45,461 nt of DNA from Azospirillum sp. SYSU D00513 (GCF_017356015.1 NZ_JAFIQV010000009.1:108243-153703), one strand, 5' to 3'; positions 27,948 through 36,705 are shown, counted from the stretch's first letter. Made by a program: numbers and translations. Notes: a model not told the origin generated them from the letters alone.

Positions 27948-28802
27948 ATGACCAACAATGCCCAACTCGTCTGGTTCGTGACCGGCTGCTCCACCGGGTT
28001 CGGCCGGAGCATCGCCGAACATCTCCTCGACAAGGGCCAGAAGGTCGTCGTCACGGCCCGCAGAACCGGGTCGGTCGAGGATCTCGCCCGGCGCGGGGAC
28101 GCGCTGGTTCTGCCGCTCGACGTGACCGATCCCGCGCAGTGCGCGGTGGCCGTCGAGCAGGCCGAACGCAATTTCGGCCGCATCGACGTGCTGGTGAACA
28201 ACGCCGGAACCGGCCATTTCGCGGCCGTGGAGGAAACCGGGCCGCACGAGGCCCGCGCGCTCTTCGAGGTCAATTTCTTCGGGGCCGCGAACGCGATCCA
28301 CGCCGTGCTGCCGGGCATGCGCGCCCGCCGCGCGGGCACCATCGTGAACCTCACCTCCATCGGCGGTCTGAGCGGCTTCCCCGCCGTCGGCTATTACTGC
28401 GCGAGCAAGTTCGCGCTGGAGGGGCTTTCGGACAGCCTGCGGCTGGAAACCGAACCGCTGGGCATCCGGGTGATGACGGTGGAGCCCAGCGGCTTCCGCA
28501 CGGAATGGGCGGGGTCGGCGGCGGAAACCGGGGATCCGATCCCGGATTATGACGCGACCGCCGGCGCCGCGCGGCGCGCCTACCATGCGTCCGTCGGCCG
28601 GCAGGCCGGCGACCCGAAGCGCGCCGCCGCCGCCATCCTGCGGGCGGTCACCGCCGACGCCCCGCCCCGCCGCCTCCTGCTCGGCAACGAGGCCTTCGAG
28701 GTCGCGCTCGCCAAGCTGGAGGAAATGCGCGCGGACTTCACCGCCTGGGAGGCCGTGACGCGCGGCGCCGACTTCCCGCCGGAAGAGCGTTGCGTGGCCT
28801 GA
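27948..28802 (+). CDS. SDR family oxidoreductase
   Basis: 284 residues. The cofactor motif is TGCSTGFGRS (13-22), with Arg residues in TARRTGS indicating NADPH preference. NNAGTGHFAAVEE, Ser in LTSIGG and the catalytic YYCASK follow. The pattern and length match the extended-C-terminal SDR group annotated as oxidoreductases or SDR near LysR genes. Second gene of the ABM operon, with 48 bases before it and GAAGGAGA as Shine-Dalgarno. The substrate is unknown. Confidence 0.92.
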   Translation: MTNNAQLVWFVTGCSTGFGRSIAEHLLDKGQKVVVTARRTGSVEDLARRGDALVLPLDVTDPAQCAVAVEQAERNFGRIDVLVNNAGTGHFAAVEETGPHEARALFEVNFFGAANAIHAVLPGMRARRAGTIVNLTSIGGLSGFPAVGYYCASKFALEGLSDSLRLETEPLGIRVMTVEPSGFRTEWAGSAAETGDPIPDYDATAGAARRAYHASVGRQAGDPKRAAAAILRAVTADAPPRRLLLGNEAFEVALAKLEEMRADFTAWEAVTRGADFPPEERCVA

Positions 28803-28870
28803 GCCGCGCCCTCTTCCCCATTCCCATCAACGACACCCCATTCCCGAAACATGATCATCGGAGGATTTTC

Positions 28871-29638
28871 ATGAACCGGTTCGAAGGAAAGGTCGCCATT
28901 GTCACCGGCGGCGGCTCCGGCATCGGCGAGGCCATCGCCCGCCGCCTGTCGGCGGAAGGCGCTTGCGTCGTCATCTCCGGCCGCACGGAAAAGCGTCTGG
29001 AGGACACCGCCCGGACGCTGCCGGCGGAACGCGTGCTGCCCGTGACGGCGGACGTCGCCAGGCGGGCCGACTGCGACGCCCTGGTCGCCGCCGCCGTCGA
29101 GCGGTTCGGCCGGCTCGACACGCTGGTCAACGCCGCGGGCATGAACCTGGTCGGGCGGATCCAGGACACGTCCGACGAGGACTGGGAGGCCTGCCTGGGC
29201 TCCGACCTCGGCGGCGTCTTCTACATGATGCGCGCATCAATTCCCCACCTCGTCCGCACGAAGGGCTCGATCGTCAACATCGGCTCCGTCTCCTCGCTGG
29301 GCGGGGGCTGGAGCCACGCGGCCTACAACGCCGCGAAGGCCGGCGTCGCGAACCTCACGCGCTCGGCGGCCTGCGACCTGGGCCGGTTCGGCGTGCGCGC
29401 CAACACGGTGGCCCCTGGCCTGACCGTGACCGGCATGGTGGACAAGATCATGGACGACGAGGCCCTGCTGGAAAAAGCCTGGGAGCGCATCCCCCTGCGC
29501 CGGGCCGGCCAGCCGGAGGAGATCGCGTCGGCCGTCGCCTTCCTCGCCAGCGACGAGGCGCAGTGGATCACGGGGGCGGTGCTCCCGGTCGATGGCGGCC
29601 AGACCTGCACCGACGGCGGTCCCGAATGGGGCAGGTAG
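28871..29638 (+). CDS. SDR family oxidoreductase (FabG-like)
   Basis: 255 residues from the ATG at 28871 (GGAGGA upstream); the open frame further left overlaps the previous gene's end. Motifs: TGGGSGIG (13-20), SGRTEKRLE after strand 2, NAAGMN in place of the usual NNAG, Ser in IGSVSS, and the catalytic YNAAK. C-terminal ITGAVLPVDGGQT is the usual FabG-like ending. Third gene of the operon. NADP(H)-dependent reduction of a carbonyl is the likely chemistry; the substrate is not known. Confidence 0.92.
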   Translation: MNRFEGKVAIVTGGGSGIGEAIARRLSAEGACVVISGRTEKRLEDTARTLPAERVLPVTADVARRADCDALVAAAVERFGRLDTLVNAAGMNLVGRIQDTSDEDWEACLGSDLGGVFYMMRASIPHLVRTKGSIVNIGSVSSLGGGWSHAAYNAAKAGVANLTRSAACDLGRFGVRANTVAPGLTVTGMVDKIMDDEALLEKAWERIPLRRAGQPEEIASAVAFLASDEAQWITGAVLPVDGGQTCTDGGPEWGR

Positions 29639-29690
29639 GCCTCCCGCACCAGCCCCGACAGCCAACAGACTTCGCGAAAGGATAGGAGCA

Positions 29691-30479
29691 ATGACGAACA
29701 ACGCATCGAAGATCGCCCCGGCCATGAATGGGTTCGCCGTGAACGAGGTCGAGGGCAAGGTCGCCCTGGTGACCGGTGCGGCCAGCGGCATCGGCCGGGC
29801 CATCGCCGAGCTGCTGCACGCCCGCGGCGCGAAGGTGGTCGCGGAGGACATCGACCCGGCGGTCCGGGAGCTGGCGCGCGACGGGCTCGTGCCCTTTGTC
29901 GCCGACATCACCAGGGACGGCAGCGCCGAGCAGGCGGTCGAAACCGCGGTCGAGACGTTCGGCCGGCTCGACCTGCTGGTCAACAACGCCGGGCGCATCC
30001 TCTACAAGCCGCTGGTGGAGATGACGCGGGAGGATTGGAACTGGCAGATGGAAACAAACGTCACCGGCGCCTTCCTCCACTCGCGCGAGGCGATGAAGGC
30101 GATGATCCCGAACCGGTCTGGCGCCATCGTGAACATCGCCTCCTACGCCTCCTACTTCGCCTTCCCCGGCATTTCGGCCTACACCGCGTCCAAGGGCGCC
30201 CTGGCGCAGCTCACCCGCACGCTGGCTCTGGAGGCGATCGAGCATGGCATCCGGGTCAACGCCATCGGCGTCGGCGACGTGGTCACCAACCTGCTGAACC
30301 ACTTCATGGAGGACGGGCGCGGTTTCCTGGCCGAGCATGGCCGCAACGCTCCCATCGGCCGCGCCGCCGATCCGAAGGAGATCGCGGAGATCGTCGCCTT
30401 CCTGGCGTCGGACCGCGCCAGCTTCATGGTCGGCTCGGTCGTCATGGCCGATGGCGGCATGAGCGTGGCGGTGGGCTGA
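29691..30479 (+). CDS. SDR family oxidoreductase (third of the operon)
   Basis: 262 residues from the ATG at 29691 (GATAGGAG upstream); an internal ATG at codon 12 (MNGFAVNEVEGK) is an alternative. Motifs: TGAASGIG, Asp in AEDIDPAV after strand 2 (NAD preference), NNAGRI, Ser in IASYAS, YTASK and ADGGMS at the end. The Asp suggests this enzyme uses NAD(H), unlike the other two, so the operon may combine NADPH-dependent reduction and NAD-dependent oxidation steps. Last gene before a 73-base gap. Confidence 0.92.
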   Translation: MTNNASKIAPAMNGFAVNEVEGKVALVTGAASGIGRAIAELLHARGAKVVAEDIDPAVRELARDGLVPFVADITRDGSAEQAVETAVETFGRLDLLVNNAGRILYKPLVEMTREDWNWQMETNVTGAFLHSREAMKAMIPNRSGAIVNIASYASYFAFPGISAYTASKGALAQLTRTLALEAIEHGIRVNAIGVGDVVTNLLNHFMEDGRGFLAEHGRNAPIGRAADPKEIAEIVAFLASDRASFMVGSVVMADGGMSVAVG

Positions 30480-30552
30480 GACCGGAACCCTCCGGCCCGG
30501 GCAATGTTGCCAGCGCACGGGCCGCTTCGGCACGGATCGCTGGGAGGACGGG

Positions 30553-31176
30553 ATGATCGACGAGCACAGCCGCCTGGACCATGGGAACACCGTCCGGCCC
30601 CGGCGGGAGCGGCGTTCTGAGGGCTCCGGCCATCCGCGCGCGGGCGGCGCCGTGCCGGGCGTGGGGGAGGTCCTGGTCCGGGGCCTCCTGGCCGGCGCCG
30701 CCGGGGTCGCGGCGATGACCGTGGCGGAGAAGGTCGAGCAGGCCCTCACCGGACGGCCGAACTCCTACGTCCCCGCCCACACGCTGGAACGGCTGCTCGG
30801 CCTGCCCACCCGGCCGGACAGCGAACGGCTTGGCATGAACTGGGCGATGCATTGGGGCCAGGGCATCGCGCTGGGTGCCGTCCGCGCGATGATGGCGCGG
30901 CACGGATTCCGGGGGCCGGTTGGGTCCTTCCTGTTCCTCAACCTGCGGCTGGCCAACGACCAGTCGCTGGAGAACGCCACGGGCGTCGGTGCGCCGCCCT
31001 GGACCTGGCCGGTGGACGAGCAGGTGGTCGATCTCCTGCACAAGGCCGTCTACGCCTTGGCCACCGGGGCCGTCGCCGACCGTCTGGTGCCCGGTCCGGA
31101 GCGCAGGCCCCGCAGCGGCGACCCGGAAGGCCATGGCCGCCGGGAGGGCGATCAGGAAGCCCATCAGGACGACTGA
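30553..31176 (+). CDS. Small membrane protein of unknown function
   Basis: 207 residues with a GGGAGG Shine-Dalgarno. The basic N-terminus (about 1-38) is followed by a hydrophobic helix (VLVRGLLAGAAGVAAMTVAE), a conserved-looking ALTGRPNSYVPAHTLERLLG segment, a second helix region (GMNWAMHWGQGIALGAVRAMM), FLFLNLRLANDQSLEN and a third (VYALATGAVADRLV). The charged tail is Arg/Asp-rich. It resembles uncharacterised membrane proteins I recall from actinobacteria and alphaproteobacteria. Its stop overlaps the App1-like gene tail to tail by 13 bases. Confidence 0.82.
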   Translation: MIDEHSRLDHGNTVRPRRERRSEGSGHPRAGGAVPGVGEVLVRGLLAGAAGVAAMTVAEKVEQALTGRPNSYVPAHTLERLLGLPTRPDSERLGMNWAMHWGQGIALGAVRAMMARHGFRGPVGSFLFLNLRLANDQSLENATGVGAPPWTWPVDEQVVDLLHKAVYALATGAVADRLVPGPERRPRSGDPEGHGRREGDQEAHQDD

Positions 31177-32456
31177 GCCCGTTCTCCCGGAGCGGCTTCC
31201 TTCGTTTCCACGACGACGTTGGGCGGCACGGGCTCGCCGCCTTTCTCCAGCGCGTCGCGCAAGGCGCCCGCGGCGATGGCCGTGGCGGTGCCGGACGCGG
31301 CGGGCCGCGCGATGCGCCGCGTGCCGGCGGGGGCCTTCTCCCCGCCTTCCTCCCGCATGGCCTGTTCGACCGTGGTCCGGGTGCCGGGCGGCACGAGCCC
31401 CAGCCGTTCCGCCTGTTCGGCCATGGCGGCGCTGTCGGCGGCGACCATCATGCTGCTGCCCGCGCGGGCGACCGCCAGGGCAAGCTCTTCGATCTCGCGC
31501 ATCCGGCCCTCCCCGCGCGAGACGTTGCGGATCAGCACTGCCAGGACGCGGCCGGGATTTTCATCGACGATCTGCCGGTAGACCTCGGGGTCGTGCTGGC
31601 CGCTGTCGCCGATCAGGACGAAGGGAAGGTCGCGGTACAGGTCCAGCATGTTGCGGATCAGCGCCTGCTTGTGGTCCTCCGCCCGGCGCGGCAGCGGGCT
31701 CTTCCAGGTGAGGCCCCATTCCCGCAGGAACAGCACCGGCCCGACGGGAACGTCATGGTTCCGGAAGAAGGCCTCCAGCACCTCGTAGATGCCCCAGGGC
31801 GCGCGCGACACGTAGAGCATCGGGTTGCCCTCCGCTCCCGAGGCGCCGCCATGAAGCGCGCGGTACAGGGCCGCCACGCCGGGGAAGGCCGTGCGGCTTT
31901 CGGCGTCCTCGACGAACAGGCGCCAAAGCATGGCCAGCTTGTTGGCGACGCCCGTGTGCATGACCGTGTCGTCGATGTCGCTGATCACGACGAAACGGCA
32001 GCCCTCTGGCGGGATGAAGACCTGCCCCTCGCCCTCGACGGGCTCCTCCCCTTCCAGGCGGAGATGCATGGCGTGCCAGAACCGGCCGGGCGGCGGCGGA
32101 TCACGGAAGGCCAGATGGACCCGGAAATAGCCGTCACGGTCGGTCTCCACGCGCTGCTCCGCGCCGAAGAGGCGGGCCGTCACGACGGCACCCGGCACGG
32201 TCCGGCGGGCGACGCGGCGGCCGATGTCCCGCAACTGCCCGGCGAGGCTTCCCTGCCCACCGCTGCCGGACGGGACGGACGGGGCGGATTGCCGGAACAC
32301 CCGGCCGATCAGGAAGGCCTCGCCGCGCGATCCGTAGCCCCGGTAGGGCTGGAGGACGATGCCCTTGCGGCCCTGTGCGGTCCGCACCGGACGCGTGGCC
32401 AGAGACAGGATTCGCCGTGCCGCCCGCCCCCACGCCGCCAGCCTGCCGCTTTCCAT
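31164..32456 (-). CDS. App1-like phosphatase domain protein (DUF2183)
   Basis: 430 residues. The N-terminal portion (about 1-150) carries a beta-rich domain (GYGSRGEAFLIGRVF, later VVTARLFGAEQRVETDRDGYF). The catalytic core has FVVISDIDDTVMHTG, the HAD-like DxDxT of App1/Pah1 phosphatases, then YVSRAPWGIYEVLEAFF and FVLIGDSGQHDPEVY, which complete the Asp site. The C-terminal 100 residues are Ala-rich and probably disordered. The family includes yeast phosphatidate phosphatase App1; bacterial homologues are uncharacterised. It lies downstream of the GGDEF/EAL gene with a perfect inverted repeat just before its start. Confidence 0.9.
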   Translation of the reverse strand: MESGRLAAWGRAARRILSLATRPVRTAQGRKGIVLQPYRGYGSRGEAFLIGRVFRQSAPSVPSGSGGQGSLAGQLRDIGRRVARRTVPGAVVTARLFGAEQRVETDRDGYFRVHLAFRDPPPPGRFWHAMHLRLEGEEPVEGEGQVFIPPEGCRFVVISDIDDTVMHTGVANKLAMLWRLFVEDAESRTAFPGVAALYRALHGGASGAEGNPMLYVSRAPWGIYEVLEAFFRNHDVPVGPVLFLREWGLTWKSPLPRRAEDHKQALIRNMLDLYRDLPFVLIGDSGQHDPEVYRQIVDENPGRVLAVLIRNVSRGEGRMREIEELALAVARAGSSMMVAADSAAMAEQAERLGLVPPGTRTTVEQAMREEGGEKAPAGTRRIARPAASGTATAIAAGALRDALEKGGEPVPPNVVVETKEAAPGERAQSS

Positions 32457-32469
32457 GCTCCCCGCCCCC

Positions 32470-32504
32470 GGCCATTGATCCTCCGCGCATCCCTATCAAT
32501 GGCC
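32470..32504. promoter_or_regulatory. 10-bp perfect inverted repeat upstream of the App1-like gene
   Basis: GGCCATTGAT (32470-32479) and ATCAATGGCC (32495-32504) with a 15-base spacer, 13 bases before the App1 ATG and next to its Shine-Dalgarno (GGGGAG). It may be a protein operator, or an RNA hairpin affecting translation start. It lies 56 bases after the GGDEF/EAL stop. Confidence 0.55.
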
Positions 32505-32560
32505 CATGGGGCAAAACATCCTCCCCCGGCCTGAACAAAGAGCGCGGTGAGGAGCGCCCG

Positions 32561-35500
32561 TCAGGCGGGAACGGCGCCGGCGGCTGGGTTCGGCAGCCGG
32601 GCGAGCAGGTCCGGGATGGCGGAGGCCGGCACGGGCCTGGAGAAGAAGTAGCCCTGGGCCTCGTCGCAGCCCTGGGCGCGCACCGCCTCCAGTTGGGCGT
32701 GGGTCTCCACCCCCTCCGCCGTCGTGGTGATGGCGAGATCGCGGCCGAGCCCGGCGACGGCGCCGAGGATCGCCTTGGATCCTCCGCACTGCGGCAGGTC
32801 GCTGACGAAGGAGCGGTCGATCTTGATCTTGTCGAAGGGGAAGCTGCGCAGGTAACCCAGCGCCGAATAGCCGGTGCCGAAATCGTCCATGGCAATGCGC
32901 AGGCCGAGTTGCCGCAGTTGGCTCAGCACCGCGAGGTTGGCGTCGTTGTCCTGGAGCAGCACCGATTCCGTGATCTCCAGCTCCAGCCGTCCCGGTTCCA
33001 GGCCGCTTTCGGCCAGCGCCCCCGCCACCGCCTCCACCAGCCCGCGGCTGCGGAACTGGACGGAGGAGAGGTTGACGCTGACGCCGGCCGTGCCGGGCCA
33101 GCCTGCCGCCTCGCGGCAGGCCTCCTGCAGAACCCACTCGCCGATGGCCACGATCAGCCCGGTCTCTTCCGCCACCGGGATGAACTCCGCCGGCGATACC
33201 AGCCCGCGTTCCGGATGGCGCCAGCGCAGCAGCGCCTCGAAGCCGCTGATCCCGCCGGAGCGGAGATCGACCAGCGGCTGGTAGTGCAGCTCGAACTGGC
33301 CCTTCGCCAGCGCCTCGCGCAGGCCGAGCTTCAGCGCGTGGTAGGCGTGGAGCTGCTCGGCCATCCAGGGGGCGAAGAAGCGGTGGGTGCCGCGCCCGGC
33401 GGCCTTGGCGCGGTAGAGCGCGATGTCCGCCGCCTTCATCAGCGCGTCGGCGCCCGCCCCATCGCTGCGGCCGAGCGCCACGCCGACGCTCGTGCCGATC
33501 ATGATCTGGGCACCGTCCACCTCGTAGGGCTCACCCAGGGACTCGACGATGCGGCGCGCCAGCGAGGCGGCGTCGTCCGGCTGGCGCAGGCCGGTTTGCA
33601 CGACGGCGAACTCGTCCCCGCCGAAGCGCGACACGAGGTCGGCGTCGCGGACGCAGTGGCGCAGCCGGGCCGCCACCTGCTTCAGCAGGGCGTCCCCGGC
33701 CGGGTGGCCAAGCGTGTCGTTGACGGTCTTGAACTGGTCGAGGTCCAGGTAATGCACCGCCAGCCCGGCACGGCCGGCGGCATCCGCCAGTTCCCGCTCC
33801 AGCCGCTCCTGGAAGGACAGCCGGTTCGGCAGGCCGGTGAGCGCGTCGTAGCGGGCGATCCGGGCGATCTTCTCCTGGGCGAGCCGCCGCTCCTCCTTCG
33901 CGCGCCGGCGCTCCGTCACGTCGCGGAAGAAGACGGACAGGCCCTCGGGCGTCGGGAAGGCGTGGATCTCGACCCAGACGTTGCGCGCGTTCAGGTGCCC
34001 CTCGAAGGCGACGGGCGCCTCCTCCTCCATCGCCTGGCGGAACCGCCGCCCGAAGGCACAGGCGCAGCCGCTGTCCAGAACCGGGACGGATTCCATGCCT
34101 GGGGCGTCCGGGAACAGGTCGAACAGGCTGCCGCCGAAGTCGATCCGCTCGGCCCCGTGCAGCTCCGCCGCGCGCCGGTTCGCGTAGGTGACGCGCCAGT
34201 CGCGCCCGACGAACAGGACGCCGTCCGTGGTGCTCTCCAGCACCGCCGACAGGCGCTTGGCCGAATCCTCCAGCGCGCGGCGGGTCATGTGCGCGTCGGT
34301 GATGTCGCGGGAGATCGCCAGCAGCCGGGCCGCCCGCCCGTCCGGCCCCGGAATGGGACGGATCAGGTTGTCCCACCATTTCGGCGTACCGGCGAGAGTC
34401 GGGCAGAAATCGATGAAATGCCCGATCCCGCCGGCACGCGCCTCGTCGATGGCGGCGCTCGCACGCGCACGGCTTTCCTCCGGCCAGATGTCCGGCCAGA
34501 AGATGCCCTCGATGCGCGAGAAGTCCTCCACCTCCAGAAGCCGCTGTCCGGGCGGGCTCATGAAGAGAAGGCGACCATCCAGGTCCAGCACCTTCATGCA
34601 TTCGGGGTTGGTGTCGAGGATCTGGCGCGCGAAGGCCTCGCTGTCGCGCAGCGCCGCCTCGGTCAGCTTGCGGTCGTGAATGTCCTCGGTGGAGCCGTAC
34701 CAGCGGATGATGCGCCCGTCGGCCCCGAGCCGAGCCGTGGCCCGGCCGCGGAACCAGCGGTAGCTGCCGTCGGCCATGCGCAGCCGCTTCTCATGGTCCA
34801 TGCGCCGGCCGGTCCGCAGGGCCTCCTCCCAGTTCCGCCGCGTGCTCTCGGCATCTTCCGGATGCACCGCCCGCATCCAGCCATGGCCGAGCGTCTCTTC
34901 CCGGGTGAGCCCGACGAGATCCTGCCAGCGCGGCGAGATGTCCAGCAGCGCGCCGTCCGGGTCCATGATGAAGGGGTATTGGGGGTTCAGCTCCACCGAA
35001 TGGCGGTAATGGTCCTCGCTCTCGCGGAGCGCCGCCTCGGCCACTTTCCAGTCGTGGATGTCCGCGTCGCTCCCATACCAGCCGACGATCCGCCCCTCGG
35101 CGTCGTGGCGCGGCATGGCCCGGCAGCGGAACCAGCGGTAGCCGCCCTCGGCCACTTTGAAGCGGGCCTGATGGTCGAAGCGCGCGCCGGTGCGCAGCGT
35201 GTTGTCCCAGGCCCGCGCGATGCGCTCGCGGTCATCCGGATGCACCGCGCGGAGCCAGCCGTTGCCGACCGCCTCTTCGTAGCTCAGCCCCATGCGCTCG
35301 CGCCAGCGCGGGCTGAACTCCAGCGACAGGCCGTCGGCGTCGCAGTTCCAGAACAGGAAGGGGCTCAGCTCGACCGTGTGGCGGTAGTGGTCCTCGCTCG
35401 CGCGCAGGGAGGCCTCGTCGGCGGTGCGCGCATCCCAATCGGTCTCGGCCACAGTGCAGAGCAGGCCGCCCGCACCTTCCCCCTCGCCCGCCAGGGACCG

Positions 35501-35854
35501 GAGACAGACCTTCAGGAGGCCGCGCCCGTCCGGGCGGCGCAGCTCGACGCCCCCCACTTCCTCGCCGTCCGCCGCGCGCCGCAACGCCATGGCGAGCCCG
35601 TCCCCGGCGCCGGGCAGCAGCTCCGCCGGGGTCCGGCCGAAATGCGCCGCGCGCGGAAGCCCGGTCAGCTCGGTCATCCGTCCGTTCAGGTGAGTGCAGC
35701 GCAGGTCCCGATCGAGGAACAGCAGCCCCACCGGCGCGCCGTCACGCACCGGCCGCGCGGCGGCGGCTACCCGGTCATGAGGATCTGCGGGGGTCTGGGA
35801 CGGTGCTTCACGCATTTTTCGTTTCGCCGGTGTCGGGGCTGGCTGGCGAGCCAT
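32561..35854 (-). CDS. PAS-repeat diguanylate cyclase/phosphodiesterase (GGDEF-EAL)
   Basis: 1097 residues, no membrane helices. Five PAS-type domains span about 35-140, 150-270, 275-395, 400-525 and 530-655. The second and third are internal duplicates, sharing the layout SEDHYRH, VHPDDRER/VHPEDAES and GGYRWFR/GSYRWFR. The GGDEF domain has the intact active site at residues 745-749 (RFGGDEF). The EAL domain has EAL at 873-875 (EALLRWRHPERG), and later DDFGTGYSAL, KIKIDRSFV and TAEGVET. Both catalytic sets look complete, so the protein may make and degrade cyclic di-GMP. The usual RxxD inhibitory site is not evident before GGDEF. The start could also be the Met at codon 14. It is well separated from both neighbours. 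Confidence 0.95.
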   Translation of the reverse strand: MARQPAPTPAKRKMREAPSQTPADPHDRVAAAARPVRDGAPVGLLFLDRDLRCTHLNGRMTELTGLPRAAHFGRTPAELLPGAGDGLAMALRRAADGEEVGGVELRRPDGRGLLKVCLRSLAGEGEGAGGLLCTVAETDWDARTADEASLRASEDHYRHTVELSPFLFWNCDADGLSLEFSPRWRERMGLSYEEAVGNGWLRAVHPDDRERIARAWDNTLRTGARFDHQARFKVAEGGYRWFRCRAMPRHDAEGRIVGWYGSDADIHDWKVAEAALRESEDHYRHSVELNPQYPFIMDPDGALLDISPRWQDLVGLTREETLGHGWMRAVHPEDAESTRRNWEEALRTGRRMDHEKRLRMADGSYRWFRGRATARLGADGRIIRWYGSTEDIHDRKLTEAALRDSEAFARQILDTNPECMKVLDLDGRLLFMSPPGQRLLEVEDFSRIEGIFWPDIWPEESRARASAAIDEARAGGIGHFIDFCPTLAGTPKWWDNLIRPIPGPDGRAARLLAISRDITDAHMTRRALEDSAKRLSAVLESTTDGVLFVGRDWRVTYANRRAAELHGAERIDFGGSLFDLFPDAPGMESVPVLDSGCACAFGRRFRQAMEEEAPVAFEGHLNARNVWVEIHAFPTPEGLSVFFRDVTERRRAKEERRLAQEKIARIARYDALTGLPNRLSFQERLERELADAAGRAGLAVHYLDLDQFKTVNDTLGHPAGDALLKQVAARLRHCVRDADLVSRFGGDEFAVVQTGLRQPDDAASLARRIVESLGEPYEVDGAQIMIGTSVGVALGRSDGAGADALMKAADIALYRAKAAGRGTHRFFAPWMAEQLHAYHALKLGLREALAKGQFELHYQPLVDLRSGGISGFEALLRWRHPERGLVSPAEFIPVAEETGLIVAIGEWVLQEACREAAGWPGTAGVSVNLSSVQFRSRGLVEAVAGALAESGLEPGRLELEITESVLLQDNDANLAVLSQLRQLGLRIAMDDFGTGYSALGYLRSFPFDKIKIDRSFVSDLPQCGGSKAILGAVAGLGRDLAITTTAEGVETHAQLEAVRAQGCDEAQGYFFSRPVPASAIPDLLARLPNPAAGAVPA

Positions 35855-35953
35855 CGGGCCTACGCCCCAACCTTTTGCATAGGACGGCGAACAAATCCTT
35901 AACGTGGACCCGCATAGGCGGCAGGCGGGGCGGCGGAGCCCGGCTCTTCGCCT

Positions 35954-36286
35954 TTACCGCCCTCCGGCGGCAAGCTTCGCGTTGACGTAGCGGTTCAGGC
36001 TGACCCTCGCCTCCGCCGCCTCCAGCACGAGGCGCCGGTGCATGTCCGACGTGGTGCGGATGACGAACTGGCCGGAGTAGTTTCTCTCCATGATCGGTTC
36101 GGGCACGTCCTCACCGTTCGCGATCATGTCCTGTACGGTCTCGGCCACAAGATCCCTGATGCCCCGCATCGCCTCGACCTCGTCCTCGTCAAGCCAGGAA
36201 AGGCTTGGAAACTCCAGACAGCTGGCGATGTACTGGCCGTCATCGGAGGACCAAGCGATCTTGTAGGCATGGTGCCTATTCAGCAT
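35954..36286 (-). CDS. hicB: HicB-family antitoxin
   Basis: 110 residues. The N-terminal HicB fold (YKIAWSSDDGQYIASCLEFPSLSWLDEDEVEAMRGIRD) binds the toxin. The C-terminus (HRRLVLEAAEARVSLNRYVNAKL) is a ribbon-helix-helix DNA-binding domain that represses the locus. Length and layout match the HicB group whose HicA partner is encoded just upstream. Here that upstream gene is broken (see 36327-36558), so this antitoxin appears unpaired and may survive as a stand-alone DNA-binding protein or as protection against a related HicA elsewhere. Confidence 0.9.
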   Translation of the reverse strand: MLNRHHAYKIAWSSDDGQYIASCLEFPSLSWLDEDEVEAMRGIRDLVAETVQDMIANGEDVPEPIMERNYSGQFVIRTTSDMHRRLVLEAAEARVSLNRYVNAKLAAGGR

Positions 36287-36326
36287 CGCCCTTTTCGTTT
36301 CCTGAAGATTGCATCTGATCGAGCTT

Positions 36327-36558
36327 TCAAACGGCTTGGAGCATTTGCTTGACCTGATGGGACCTTCGCCCGGCCGTTCTTGCCTTTTTGGATGTTTATG
36401 CGCGGGTCACCGGCTCAAGCTGTCCTGAACACCATGTGGCTCGTCACTTCCTGGCGAGGCTCCCGGAAATACGCTCCGCACGGCTTGGAGATATCATCGA
36501 ACGGAACATCATGAGGAGCGGTCCTCATGCGGGCCAGAATCTCGCCGAGTGTCGCCAT
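36327..36558 (-). pseudogene. hicA: hicA toxin pseudogene (in-frame stop plus +1 frameshift)
   Basis: From the ATG at 36558 the frame reads a HicA-like N-terminus (ILARMRTAPHDVPFDDIS, YFREPRQ, SHMVFRTA). It stops at TGA (36417-36415, codon 48), where the family typically has a Trp-like position before GDPRINIQ. Reading on in the same frame gives GDPRINIQKGKNGRAKV; then an extra C in the CCC at 36361-36359 shifts the frame. Removing it restores HQVKQMLQAV and a stop at 36327. The rebuilt protein would be about 76 residues, the normal HicA size. hicB starts 40 bases later. Both lesions truncate the toxin after its first half, including the dsRNA-binding C-terminal strands. Confidence 0.8.
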
Positions 36559-36651
36559 GCCAACCTCAGCATAGCATCACTATCGATATCGAAAGGCCGG
36601 AACCGAGGGCAAGCCGCGAGCAGCGGCATCCTTTTCCCGAAGGCCCAACGC

Positions 36652-36681
36652 AAAAGGGCCGCCCCAGCGGAGCGGCCCCTT
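36652..36681 (-). terminator. Rho-independent terminator of the TctC-like gene
   Basis: On the minus strand: GGGCCGC, a 9-base loop, GCGGCCC, then CTTTTG, 24 bases after the stop codon. Outer A-T pairs (AAG/CTT) with one bulge extend the stem. A run of four Ts follows, which makes it the clearest intrinsic terminator in the window. Confidence 0.75.
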
Positions 36682-36705
36682 CCCGTTCGGCGGCGGCGCG
36701 GACGG

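Noticed and set aside
32375..35902. A 1175-codon open frame on the plus strand across the GGDEF/EAL gene
   Set aside because: It is antisense to a gene with five PAS domains and intact GGDEF and EAL motifs, has Arg/Gly/His-rich composition and no recognisable domain; it follows from high GC content.
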